Under the pieces are notes generated by a model. It searched no databases. It was not told the DNA's origin and saw only the letters and a list, made by a program, of their open reading frames with translations. Below are positions 6,956-14,942 of a stretch of 36,854 nt of DNA, one piece after another. The position numbers and the translations under genes were made by a program. Every line of letters begins with the position of its first letter. Position 1 is the first letter of the stretch. Source of the stretch: an uncultured Bacilli bacterium (GTDB taxonomy: Bacteria > Bacillota_I > Bacilli_A > RF39 > UBA660); assembly GCA_947629815.1 (NCBI GenBank), contig CANRFG010000011.1:1-36854 (forward strand), read 5' to 3'.

Positions 6956-9273
6956 TATTTAAACACCTCTTTTAATACTTCATCGTAGGTCTTTACAGGT
7001 ATGTATTTTATCTCATTAGTTATTTCTTTTGGTATTTCATCCAAATCTGATTCATTATCGTATGGTATTATTATTTTATTTATATTGTTTCTATATGCAC
7101 CTATACTTTTTTCTTTTAAACCACCTATCGCCAAAACATCACCCCTTAATGTTATTTCACCGGTAAGTGCGATAGAAATTGGAACTGTTTTATTTGTAAA
7201 GGCACTAATTAAAGCAGTTGTAAGAGCGATTCCAGCACTTGGTCCATCTTTAGGTATGGCTCCTTCTGGAACATGAATGTGTATATCATTTTCTATTAAT
7301 TTATTATAATCTATTCCAAATCTTTCTGCATTAGCTTTTATATAGTCTAATGCTATATGGGCACTTTCTTTCATTACATCTCCAAGTGAACCTGTTAAAT
7401 GAAGTTCACCTTTGCCTTTAAAATAATTGACTTCAATAGGTAGTGTATCTCCACCATAACTAGTATATGCAAGTCCATTCACTATACCTACTTTGGCTTG
7501 TTTAGTTTGTTTTGAAAAATGATATTTTTCTTTTCCTAAATATTCTTCTAAATTATCAAGTGTGATATTTAATGAACTAACTTTTATATTATTAACAACA
7601 ATCGATGTAACTATCTTTCTAATTATTTTATCTATTTGCCTTGTTAACTCTCTTACACCAGCTTCTCTAGTATAATTTCTTATAATTTTTAATATAACCT
7701 CATCAGAGAAATTTATCATTTGTTTTTTTAATCCATGTTCTTCCATAGATTTTTTTATTATATGTTTTTTACATATGTCAAGTTTTTCATATTCTGTATA
7801 TCCACTTAATTTAACAATTTCTAATCTATCTTTTAATTCTTCTGGTATATTTTCTATATAATTTGCAGTTAATATAAACATTACTTTTGATAAATCAAAT
7901 TCTTCTTCTATGTAATTATCTATGAAATATTTATTTTGTTCTGGGTCTAGTACATCAAGTAAAGCACTTGCTGGGTCACCTTTAATATCTTTTGTCATCT
8001 TATCAATTTCATCTATTAAAAATACAGGGTTTGAACTTTTTGCTTTTTTCATCATTTGTATAATTTTTCCTGGATTTGAACCAAGATATGTTTTTCTATG
8101 CCCAATTATTTCTGCCTCATCATTTACTCCACCAACTGATATTTTAACAAAATTTCTATTTATAGCGCCTGCTATTGAAAAGGCAAGTGTTGTCTTTCCT
8201 ACACCAGGTGGACCTACAAGGCATATTATTGGAGTTTTTAAATTATCTGACATTTGTTTAACTGCTAAATATTCTATAATTCTAGATTTAACTTTTTCTA
8301 ATCCATAATGTGTTTCATCTAATTTTTTCTTTACTTCTTTTAAATTTTTATTATCTTTTGTATAAATATTCCAAGGAAGAGAAACTAACCAATCGATATA
8401 ATTTTTAACAACGCTTATTTCTGGTGAAACAGAAGTTAAAGTTTCATATTTTTTTAATTCTTCTTCTATTCTATCTTTTACTTTCTTTGGAAATGATTGA
8501 TTATTTATTTTTTCTCTTATTTTATCAATTTCTATATCTTTTGTATTTATATCTCCTAATTCTTCTTTTATTGCTTTTATTTTTTCACGCAATAGATACT
8601 CTTTTTGACTTTCATCTATTCCTTGTTTTACTTTAATATCTATTTGTTTTTCAATTTCATATATTTGTGTTTCTTTATATATATCTTCAAGTAAATATTC
8701 AAATCTTACTTTACTATTAGTTTCTAGTAAATATTCATTTAATCTATTTAATGTAATTGGTAATAAAGGCGCAACAAAATCTGTAAGTTTAGATAAATTG
8801 TTTATTGATGTAATCGTTCCTAAAAAACTATTGCTCATAGTAGGAACTTTTCTTATAAAGTTTTCCAATTCTTTACATAGTTTTTTTATTAAAATATTTT
8901 CTTCATCTGGTTCTATTTTTACATTTTCTATATTTGAAACTATTGATTCAATTATATCAAAGTTTTTGTTTGTGTTTAAAAACTCATGAACTTTAGCTCT
9001 TTTAATTCCTGTTATTATTACACGAGTTTTACCATTTGGAAGTTCCATTCTATTACTTATTTTAGCTATTACTCCCAATTTTGGTAATTTTCTAATATCT
9101 GGTTCTTCTTCTATTAAATCTGGATTACTAACGACCAATATGTTTGAATCATGAAATAATTCTGATACATCTATTATATTTTTACTAACTGAGCTATCAA
9201 ATTCTAGTCTTATTTCGTTGTGTGGTAGTAAAACTATGCCTCTGAGTAACAATACAGGTAAGTTCATCTTCAT
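6955..9273 (-). CDS. lon: ATP-dependent protease Lon (LonA)
   Basis: A cytoplasmic ATP-dependent serine protease of normal length (about 772 aa). The N-terminal substrate-binding domain (LPVLLLRGIVLLP onward) and coiled coil are followed by an AAA+ module with Walker A GPPGVGKT and Walker B VFLIDEIDKM. The C-terminal protease domain has catalytic Ser in PKDGPSAG and Lys in GGLKEKSIGA. GGAGGTG lies 3 bases before an ATG at 9279 and 9 bases before the ATG at 9273, so I prefer 9273 (MKMNLPV). It heads an operon with the 235-aa gene. The tmRNA tag in this window ends in AFA, a form handled by Lon in mycoplasmas, which makes this Lon a candidate tag protease. No CIRCE or CtsR site is seen. Confidence 0.97.
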   Translation of the reverse strand: MKMNLPVLLLRGIVLLPHNEIRLEFDSSVSKNIIDVSELFHDSNILVVSNPDLIEEEPDIRKLPKLGVIAKISNRMELPNGKTRVIITGIKRAKVHEFLNTNKNFDIIESIVSNIENVKIEPDEENILIKKLCKELENFIRKVPTMSNSFLGTITSINNLSKLTDFVAPLLPITLNRLNEYLLETNSKVRFEYLLEDIYKETQIYEIEKQIDIKVKQGIDESQKEYLLREKIKAIKEELGDINTKDIEIDKIREKINNQSFPKKVKDRIEEELKKYETLTSVSPEISVVKNYIDWLVSLPWNIYTKDNKNLKEVKKKLDETHYGLEKVKSRIIEYLAVKQMSDNLKTPIICLVGPPGVGKTTLAFSIAGAINRNFVKISVGGVNDEAEIIGHRKTYLGSNPGKIIQMMKKAKSSNPVFLIDEIDKMTKDIKGDPASALLDVLDPEQNKYFIDNYIEEEFDLSKVMFILTANYIENIPEELKDRLEIVKLSGYTEYEKLDICKKHIIKKSMEEHGLKKQMINFSDEVILKIIRNYTREAGVRELTRQIDKIIRKIVTSIVVNNIKVSSLNITLDNLEEYLGKEKYHFSKQTKQAKVGIVNGLAYTSYGGDTLPIEVNYFKGKGELHLTGSLGDVMKESAHIALDYIKANAERFGIDYNKLIENDIHIHVPEGAIPKDGPSAGIALTTALISAFTNKTVPISIALTGEITLRGDVLAIGGLKEKSIGAYRNNINKIIIPYDNESDLDEIPKEITNEIKYIPVKTYDEVLKEVFK

Positions 9274-9303
9274 AATCATACACCTCCAACAAAATTAGTT
9301 TTT

Positions 9304-9332
9304 ATTATAATACAAAAAAAAATAAAAGTCTA
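9304..9332 (-). promoter_or_regulatory. lon promoter
   Basis: On the minus strand TAGACT (9327-9332) and TATAAT (9304-9309) are separated by 17 bp. It overlaps the distal arm of the upstream gene's terminator and lies about 30 bp before the lon start. Confidence 0.55.
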
Positions 9333-9362
9333 TTAAATTTTACATTTTTAAAAACTTTTATT
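9314..9362 (-). terminator. Terminator of the NodB-like gene
   Basis: AATAAAAGT (9321-9329) pairs with ACTTTTATT (9354-9362); on the minus strand the stem is followed by a long T run. The loop is long (24 bases). Confidence 0.6.
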
Positions 9363-10143
9363 ATTCTTCTATTAAACTTGTCAAATTAGATAGTTCATAA
9401 CCCTTTGATTTTAAATAATTTATCGTTGTTGGTATCTCATATGAGGTATTATTATTTATATTTACAAATACTATAATTCCAGGTTCTAAATTTTGTTTTA
9501 TTTTTTTATATAGTTCATCTTCTACTGTAATTGTTGGAATTATTGAATGATATTTATTAGATATACAATATTGTAAAAAATCTTTGTTTTTTTCTGAGTT
9601 ATAACAATATATATTTTTGTATTTATCTTTTATTTCTGAATTCATAATTAAATCAATATTTTCATTTTTTGTATATTTTATTAAATCATCATACTTATTA
9701 TCTTCTAACATATATGATACATTAATTGAATTGTTTTTTAATTCATCATATATTTTTTTTACTTCTTCTATAGTTCCATTAAATATTAATGATACTTTTC
9801 TTTTTTTAGAATTGCCTTTTATTATATATTTATCATAATTATCATCTACTGATATACTAGGTTTTTCTTTATCGTAAATATAAAGAGAAGGATTATATTT
9901 TCCTATTCTTTTCATTTTTTCATAACTTTTATCTATATTTACTATAAGTCCACTTTTCCCTGGTATTATAGTATCTTTTACTATTATTGCATCTATATAT
10001 TTTGTATTGTATTTTTCTTTTTCTTCATTTATTTTTGACATTATTTCATCTGCATTTTTTATAACTGTTGCGGTTTTTTCAGTACAAAAAAAACTAAACC
10101 AAATCAATACTAATACCCCTATTATTTGGAAATTCTTTTTCAT
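9361..10143 (-). CDS. Secreted, degenerate polysaccharide-deacetylase-like protein
   Basis: A 260-residue exported protein with an N-terminal signal or anchor (FQIIGVLVLIWFSFFC). From about residue 116 the pattern KVSLIFNGTIEEVKKIYDELKNNSINVSYML follows the NodB deacetylase motif 1 region (normally TFDDGP then an FF strand). The metal- and base-providing Asp pair is replaced by Asn-Gly and no HxxxH motif is seen, so catalysis is unlikely. The ribosome site AGGTGG precedes ATG. Surrounded by sporulation genes, it may be a cell-wall or cortex-binding relative of PdaA/PdaB, but that is inference. The fold call is tentative. Confidence 0.7.
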   Translation of the reverse strand: MKKNFQIIGVLVLIWFSFFCTEKTATVIKNADEIMSKINEEKEKYNTKYIDAIIVKDTIIPGKSGLIVNIDKSYEKMKRIGKYNPSLYIYDKEKPSISVDDNYDKYIIKGNSKKRKVSLIFNGTIEEVKKIYDELKNNSINVSYMLEDNKYDDLIKYTKNENIDLIMNSEIKDKYKNIYCYNSEKNKDFLQYCISNKYHSIIPTITVEDELYKKIKQNLEPGIIVFVNINNNTSYEIPTTINYLKSKGYELSNLTSLIEE

Positions 10144-10185
10144 GAAACCACCTATTTAAGTATATGAATTTAAGTTGCTTTTTTC

Positions 10186-10212
10186 ACTATTTTATTGTAG
10201 TTACATACTATA
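10186..10212 (+). promoter_or_regulatory. Possible SigK/SigE-type sporulation promoter
   Basis: CATACTATA (10204-10212) fits the SigK -10 pattern CATAnnnTA. An AC dinucleotide (10186-10187, within CAC) lies 16 bases upstream, as expected for SigK -35. A usual SigA pair is not evident here. The downstream product is coat-like, which fits mother-cell expression. Confidence 0.45.
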
Positions 10213-10229
10213 AAATAGGAGGAATTTTT

Positions 10230-10427
10230 ATGAACAATAATGTTTATTGGAATGGAAATTATGGTAGAGATGATAGATTAGTTGGCGGTTTTGCATTTCC
10301 TTTCCTTTTAGGAGGAGTTACAGGCGCAGCAATTGCTCCAGCTTTTTGGAGACCTAGTCCATATGGAAGACCTTATGGAAATCCATATTATCAACCATAC
10401 TACTATGGACCATATTATAGATATTAG
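10230..10427 (+). CDS. Gly/Tyr/Pro-rich small coat-like protein
   Basis: A 65-residue protein: polar N-terminus (MNNNVYWNGNYGRDDR), a short hydrophobic Gly/Ala stretch (VGGFAFPFLLGGVTGAAIAPAFW), then a Pro/Tyr/Gly tail (YGRPYGNPYYQPYYYGPYYRY). Such tyrosine-rich tails are typical of cross-linked spore coat or crust proteins of Bacillus. The ATG at 10230 follows AGGAGGAA; longer in-frame starts lack a ribosome site. It is a single gene with its own terminator and a possible SigK-type promoter, divergent from the NodB-like gene. The coat role is inferred from composition and promoter. Confidence 0.75.
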   Translation: MNNNVYWNGNYGRDDRLVGGFAFPFLLGGVTGAAIAPAFWRPSPYGRPYGNPYYQPYYYGPYYRY

Positions 10428-10432
10428 TAATT

Positions 10433-10469
10433 AAAAAATGTAACTTAAATTATTGGTTACATTTTTTTG
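10433..10469 (+). terminator. Terminator of the coat-like gene
   Basis: AAAAAATGTAAC (10433-10444) pairs with GTTACATTTTTT (10456-10467), loop 11, ending in a T run, right after the stop codon. Confidence 0.85.
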
Positions 10470-10558
10470 TAACAACACACTTTATACATAATTTGTGTAT
10501 TATGAATATTTTAACTTTAATTTTTCTATATAAGAACTTCGCTAAATCAAACGATATA

Positions 10559-10614
10559 ATTTTAAACTAAATACACACACAAGTTAATAGGTGTGTGTTG
10601 TTTTAGTTTAAAAT
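10559..10614. repeat. Long inverted repeat after rlmD
   Basis: A 56-base imperfect palindrome: ATTTTAAACTAAA pairs with TTTAGTTTAAAAT, then ACACACAC with GTGTGTGT, around a 10-base loop. It sits 8 bp beyond the rlmD stop and may end its transcript, though the T run after it is weak. Confidence 0.6.
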
Positions 10615-10621
10615 TTATTAA

Positions 10622-11836
10622 TTACATTTTTTCTAATAATACTACACTTTCTACATGGCTAGTGTTTGGAAACATATCAACTAATGATATTTTTTTAAAA
10701 TCATATTTTTCAATTAAAAGATTAACATCACGGGCAAGTGTAATAGGGTCACAAGAAACATATATAATTTTTTTAGGCTCTATTTTAAATATTGAATTAA
10801 TCATATCTTTACTAAGTCCACTTCTTGGTGGATCAACAATAACTGCATCAAAATTCATATTTGTATTTTTTAAAACATTTTGTGAATCATCACAAATAAA
10901 TTTAATGTTAGAAATATTATTTATTTTTTTATTTTCATTAGCATCACAAACAGCATATTTATTTATTTCAATACCAACTACATTTAAAGAAATATCTGAT
11001 ATGAAAATTCCTATTGTCCCTGTACCACAATATAAATCTAACACATTATTATTTTTACCTAAATAGTCTTTTACTTTAGAATATAATTTTTGCGCTCCTA
11101 GAGTATTAACTTGGAAAAAAGAATCAGGAGAAATTTTAAATATCAAATCATTTAATTTTTCATATATGAAACCTTTACCAAATATAGTGTCATATTGATT
11201 ATTTTTTTTAACAATAAAAGTAGTTACATTATTTATTAATAAATCTTTATATTTTTGTATATCTATATCACTATTAATATCAAATATAACCATAGATTCA
11301 TTTGTTATTTCACTAGAACGAATTGTTATTTTTTCTATATTTTTTAAATCAATTTTATTTAAAATATTATAAATTTCATTTATTTTTTTATTACATATAA
11401 GACAATTATCTACTTCTATTATTTCATTTGTTTTTTCTTTGTATAAACCAACTTTATTTGAAACATGTAGCGTAATTTTATTTCTATAAAATAATTGTTC
11501 ACTTTTAATAAATTCATCTATATTTATATTAATTTTACAAAATTTATTAAATATTTCCTTTATTTTATTTATTTTAAATTCAATTTGTTTATCATAATTT
11601 ATATGCATTATATTACATCCACCACAAATTTTTGCATATTTACATTGTTCTAAAACTCTATCTTCACTTTTTTTTATTATATTTTTTACTTTGGCACACA
11701 TGTATTTCTTTTTTTCTGAGGTTATTTCTATATCTACTTCTTCATTTATTAATGCATTTTCAATAAAACATGTTTTCCCATCTATCTTTGAAATACCTCT
11801 TCCATTATGGTCTAAATTTGTAATAGTAACTATCAT
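10622..11836 (-). CDS. rlmD: 23S rRNA (uracil-5-)-methyltransferase RlmD/RlmCD
   Basis: A 404-residue SAM-dependent RNA methyltransferase of the RumA/TrmA family, forming m5U in 23S rRNA. Motifs: an N-terminal TRAM domain (1-55), iron-sulfur ligands Cys65, Cys71 and Cys74 (CKYAKICGGC) with a fourth Cys near 145, SAM motif VLDLYCGTGTIG, DPPRSGL, and the nucleophile in VSCDP. It is shorter than Bacillus RlmCD (about 460 aa). Whether it modifies one uridine or two cannot be told from sequence, so the RlmD name is a family label. Confidence 0.93.
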   Translation of the reverse strand: MIVTITNLDHNGRGISKIDGKTCFIENALINEEVDIEITSEKKKYMCAKVKNIIKKSEDRVLEQCKYAKICGGCNIMHINYDKQIEFKINKIKEIFNKFCKININIDEFIKSEQLFYRNKITLHVSNKVGLYKEKTNEIIEVDNCLICNKKINEIYNILNKIDLKNIEKITIRSSEITNESMVIFDINSDIDIQKYKDLLINNVTTFIVKKNNQYDTIFGKGFIYEKLNDLIFKISPDSFFQVNTLGAQKLYSKVKDYLGKNNNVLDLYCGTGTIGIFISDISLNVVGIEINKYAVCDANENKKINNISNIKFICDDSQNVLKNTNMNFDAVIVDPPRSGLSKDMINSIFKIEPKKIIYVSCDPITLARDVNLLIEKYDFKKISLVDMFPNTSHVESVVLLEKM

Positions 11837-11854
11837 TTTACCTCCTCATACAAT

Positions 11855-11877
11855 AAAAAGCTAGAACCTAGCCTTTT
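11855..11877 (-). terminator. Terminator of the tail-anchored protein gene
   Basis: GGCTAG-GTT-CTAGCT flanked by A4 and T5 on the minus strand gives a 10-bp stem with a 3-base loop. The stop codon of the upstream gene lies within it. Confidence 0.8.
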
Positions 11878-12659
11878 AAATTAAATATCAAAAATATAAT
11901 TCCAGCTATAACAGCTACGATTAAAATAAGAACTAAAAACTTTATTAATTTGTTATTTGTTTTTATTGATTTTTGTATATCTTTTAATTGTTCAAAATCA
12001 TCATTAGTAAATCCCAAACTTGAAGTATAAAAGGAATTATCTATTTCTTTTAAATTATCAGTTTCATCATCTTTTTCTTCATATGAACTATTTTGACTTT
12101 TTATTGCATCTCTCATATCACTAGGACTTATTATTTCAGTATTATTATCTGATTTCAAATCATCAAGTAAATCAAGGCTTAAATCCTTATCTGCTAACTT
12201 ATTTACGAAACTTGTTGTTGTTACAGTATCTATAAGTTCTTTAAGTTGTTCATCTTCATTTTGAACTTCTTTTATGTTTATATTTTTTAAAATATTATAA
12301 CTAGTATCACTTAAATGTCTTGTTTTATAATCATCTTTTTTTTCATTTTTTGCTTGATTTAATATTTCGTTTATATCGTAATTTTTTTCGTCTTCTTCTA
12401 ACTCTTTATTTCGTAACTCAACATTTCTTTTTACTAAATGTGGGATTTCATTTTGTCTTTCTTCTTCTCTTTTCTTTAATAAAGTCTGTAATTTATCTAA
12501 ATCAATCTGATTATTTTTATCTATTCTAGCAACACCTTCAACATTACTATATGATTTTAAATCATAATCATCGTATTTATCGTCATAAAGGTGTTTATTT
12601 TTTAAAGCCCTACTAGTTGTTTCATTAGACTGATAATATCTATCCATTCTACTTTTCAT
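11868..12659 (-). CDS. Unknown tail-anchored membrane protein
   Basis: A 263-residue protein I cannot assign to a family. A long charged, low-complexity cytoplasmic part (about 1-235; rich in Asp, Glu, Lys, Asn, with probable coiled coil near 60-130) is followed by a single C-terminal membrane helix (FLVLILIVAVIAGIIFLIF) and only a few residues after it. The start at 12657-12659 is set by AGGTGATACT; an in-frame upstream start lacks a ribosome site. It is divergent from the ferredoxin gene. The layout suggests a cytoplasmic scaffold held at the membrane, e.g. a division or envelope organiser; this is speculative. Confidence 0.8.
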   Translation of the reverse strand: MKSRMDRYYQSNETTSRALKNKHLYDDKYDDYDLKSYSNVEGVARIDKNNQIDLDKLQTLLKKREEERQNEIPHLVKRNVELRNKELEEDEKNYDINEILNQAKNEKKDDYKTRHLSDTSYNILKNINIKEVQNEDEQLKELIDTVTTTSFVNKLADKDLSLDLLDDLKSDNNTEIISPSDMRDAIKSQNSSYEEKDDETDNLKEIDNSFYTSSLGFTNDDFEQLKDIQKSIKTNNKLIKFLVLILIVAVIAGIIFLIFNLKG

Positions 12660-12711
12660 AGTATCACCTACATTAATTTTAACACAAATATATATTTTTT
12701 TAAACATATAC

Positions 12712-12740
12712 TTGAAAAAATGTTTTATTTTAACTATAAT
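12712..12740 (+). promoter_or_regulatory. Ferredoxin promoter
   Basis: TTGAAA (12712-12717), a 17-bp spacer and TATAAT (12735-12740), followed by AGGAGGT before the ATG: a near-consensus, probably strong constitutive promoter. Confidence 0.8.
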
Positions 12741-12756
12741 TTAATAGGAGGTATGT

Positions 12757-12948
12757 ATGAAAGTAAAAGTTAACAAAGATTTATGTATCGGTTGTGGAGC
12801 TTGTCAAGCACTTGTTGAAGATGTTTTTGAAATACAAGATGATGGTCTAGCTGGCGTTAAAGTTGATAAAGTCCCAGAAGATTTAGAAGAAGATGTAAAA
12901 GATGCAATCGATGGTTGCCCTACTCAAGCAATAAGTGATGAAGATTAG
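12757..12948 (+). CDS. fer: Ferredoxin, single [4Fe-4S]
   Basis: A 63-residue acidic electron carrier. Cluster ligands are Cys10, Cys13 and Cys16 (CIGCGAC) and Cys54 (GCPTQAI), the arrangement of single-cluster Bacillus-type Fer rather than the two-cluster clostridial type. It is a monocistronic gene with a strong promoter, an AGGAGGT ribosome site and a terminator that begins at its stop codon. The redox partner is not visible in the window. Confidence 0.95.
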   Translation: MKVKVNKDLCIGCGACQALVEDVFEIQDDGLAGVKVDKVPEDLEEDVKDAIDGCPTQAISDED

Positions 12949-12972
12949 TAAACGATATAGTTTACTTTTTTT
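12947..12972 (+). terminator. Ferredoxin terminator
   Basis: AGTAAAC pairs with GTTTACT around a 6-base loop, followed by seven T; the stem begins in the ferredoxin stop codon. Confidence 0.85.
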
Positions 12973-13062
12973 ATACATTTTAGTAATTATCTTTCAAAAA
13001 TATTACTTTTTTATTTTAATTATAAACATTATTTACTTTACACTTTTTATTTTAAATAATAT

Positions 13063-13092
13063 TAAAATATCGACTAATTAGACGATATTTTA
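13063..13092 (-). terminator. Hairpin at the end of rluB
   Basis: A perfect 10-bp stem, TAAAATATCG/CGATATTTTA with a 10-base loop, spans the rluB stop codon. The following T run is modest, so termination may be partial. Confidence 0.6.
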
Positions 13093-13802
13093 TTTACACT
13101 ATTATATAATTTTTTTACTTCTTTTGTATTTAATTTTCTATATTCTCCAGATTTAAGTCCTGTTAAATCTAAGAAATCAAATTTTTCTCTTTTTAATTTA
13201 ACTACTTCATGATTTACAGCTTCAAACATTTTTTTTACTTGATGATTTCTTCCTTCATGTATAGTTATTTCCACAATTGAAGTTAAATTTTTTTTATCTA
13301 TTTTTTTTAACTTAACTTTTGATTTAGATGTCTTTACTCCATCAATTATTACTCCATTTGTTAATTTAAAAATTTCTTCTTTTGTAAGAATACCTTTTAT
13401 TTTAGCAATATAAACCTTATCTATTTCATTTCTAGGGTGAATAAGTAAATTTGTAAGTTTTCCATCATTTGTAAGAATAATTATTCCAGATGTATCATAA
13501 TCTAATCTTCCAACAGGATAAATTCTTTTATCTGTTTTAATTAAATCTACAACTGTTTTTCTATTTTTTTCATCTTTAGTACTCGTAATTATTCCTCTTG
13601 GTTTATATAAAAGGTAATATTCTTTTTCATCATATGAAAGCATTTTACCATCAATTAATATTTTATCATTGCCACTTACTTTATGTCCCATCTCTGTTAC
13701 TATAACATCATTTACTCTTACTTTACCATTTTTTATTAATTCTTCAGCTTTTCTTCTTGAACAATATCCACTATTTGATATAACTTTTTGAAGTCTTTCC
13801 AC
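13074..13802 (-). CDS. rluB: rRNA pseudouridine synthase RluB/RsuA family
   Basis: A 242-residue RsuA/RluB-type enzyme converting uridine to pseudouridine in rRNA. An N-terminal S4 RNA-binding domain (1-60: RLQKVISNSGYCSRRKAEELI) is followed by YLLYKPRGIITS and the catalytic loop GRLDYDTSGIIILTND with Asp101. The position downstream of dacB-spmA-spmB is the same as in Bacillus, where it is rluB (ypuL). It is 46 bp after spmB and probably in the same transcript. Confidence 0.93.
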   Translation of the reverse strand: MERLQKVISNSGYCSRRKAEELIKNGKVRVNDVIVTEMGHKVSGNDKILIDGKMLSYDEKEYYLLYKPRGIITSTKDEKNRKTVVDLIKTDKRIYPVGRLDYDTSGIIILTNDGKLTNLLIHPRNEIDKVYIAKIKGILTKEEIFKLTNGVIIDGVKTSKSKVKLKKIDKKNLTSIVEITIHEGRNHQVKKMFEAVNHEVVKLKREKFDFLDLTGLKSGEYRKLNTKEVKKLYNSVNKISSN

Positions 13803-13848
13803 TCAAATCACCTTATAAAATTATACACCATATATTTTTTTTTAACAA

Positions 13849-14367
13849 CTAAAATAATATATTGCCAAGTATAATCGCACATACTATCCCAACTAAATCA
13901 CAAAATAATCCTGCCCATAATGAATATTTTATTTTTTTTATACCTACACTTCCAAAATAAAGCGTTAAAACATAAAATGTTGTATCTGTGGAACCTTGTA
14001 TCATTGATGAGATTTTTCCAATAAGTGAATCTGGTCCATAATTTAAAAATATGTCATTTAATAAAGCAAGTGAAGCACTACCTGAAATGGGTCTCATTAT
14101 TGCCATTGGAAGTACTTCTACTTGTACATTAATACATGAAAAAATAGGTTTTAAATAGTTAAATATAAAGTCTAAAATACCACTTTTTAAAAATATATTA
14201 ACTCCAAATACCATTGCAAGCAAACTTGGAAATATTTTTAATATCATATCAAAACTTTCTTTTGAACCTTCTATAAATGTATCATAAACATTTACTTTTT
14301 TTCTAACTCCATATATAACTATAATTAATACTATAAAAGGTATAATTGCATTAGATAATATACTCAT
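13849..14367 (-). CDS. spmB: Spore maturation protein SpmB
   Basis: A 172-residue polytopic membrane protein of the nucleoside-recognition (Gate) family with about four to five helices and the conserved MRPISGSASLALL and GSTDTTFYVLTLYFGSVGIKK. SpmA and SpmB together are needed for proper core dehydration and heat resistance of spores. Its ATG overlaps the spmA TGA by four bases (ATGA), marking a coupled pair. Length and order match Bacillus. Confidence 0.95.
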   Translation of the reverse strand: MSILSNAIIPFIVLIIVIYGVRKKVNVYDTFIEGSKESFDMILKIFPSLLAMVFGVNIFLKSGILDFIFNYLKPIFSCINVQVEVLPMAIMRPISGSASLALLNDIFLNYGPDSLIGKISSMIQGSTDTTFYVLTLYFGSVGIKKIKYSLWAGLFCDLVGIVCAIILGNILF

Positions 14368-14942
14368 CGATTAAGTCTCCACAGAATTCTATCAAATATA
14401 ATTCCAAAAGAAAGTGAAATAAAAGTTACTAAAATACACCCAAATACAATACTAGTTGGCTCTATACTATTATAAAGCATTCTAAGTGAAATCACTGTAG
14501 TTGGAATAAGTGTTACTCCACTAGTGTTTATAACTAAAAATGTTATCATACTTCTAGATGCAGTATCTTTTTTTTCATTCAATTCTTGTAAAGATTTCAT
14601 TGCTTTTAAGCCAAATGGTGTTGCAGCATTACCAAGTCCAAAAACATTCATAACTATATTAGTTGTTATATAACCTAATGATTCATGTTTTTCTGGTATT
14701 TCTGGAAAAATTATTTTTAATATAGGATAAACTTTTTTAGATATTTTATTTAACATTCCTGATTTTAATGCTATATTCATAATACCAAGCCATAAGGCCA
14801 TAACAGGAAATATTTTCAATATCATGTTGAAAGCTGTTTCACTACTTTTAAGTATTTCTGATGTCATTATATCTGTTTTACCTGTTAGTATTGAAAAAAT
14901 TATTCCTACTATTATAAATATGCACCATATTTTATTTATCAT
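14364..14942 (-). CDS. spmA: Spore maturation protein SpmA
   Basis: A 192-residue membrane protein of the same Gate family. NIVMNVFGLGNAATPFGLKAM is the SpmA hallmark, together with the typical TFLVINTSGVTLIPTTVI. It acts with SpmB in spore core dehydration. The four-base overlap with dacB upstream and spmB downstream gives a tightly coupled dacB-spmA-spmB operon. Its TGA stop, followed by the spmB frame, is good evidence that TGA is not read as Trp here. Confidence 0.95.
   Translation of the reverse strand: MINKIWCIFIIVGIIFSILTGKTDIMTSEILKSSETAFNMILKIFPVMALWLGIMNIALKSGMLNKISKKVYPILKIIFPEIPEKHESLGYITTNIVMNVFGLGNAATPFGLKAMKSLQELNEKKDTASRSMITFLVINTSGVTLIPTTVISLRMLYNSIEPTSIVFGCILVTFISLSFGIIFDRILWRLNR

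Noticed and set aside
7922-8308. Plus-strand 128-codon ORF opposite lon
   Set aside because: Antisense shadow of the conserved AAA+ region of Lon; no promoter or ribosome site.
14364-14942. Mycoplasma-type recoding of TGA to Trp, suggested by the AFA tmRNA tag
   Set aside because: spmA and dacB end at TGA exactly where the next gene overlaps (ATGA), and tryptophans are encoded by TGG throughout.
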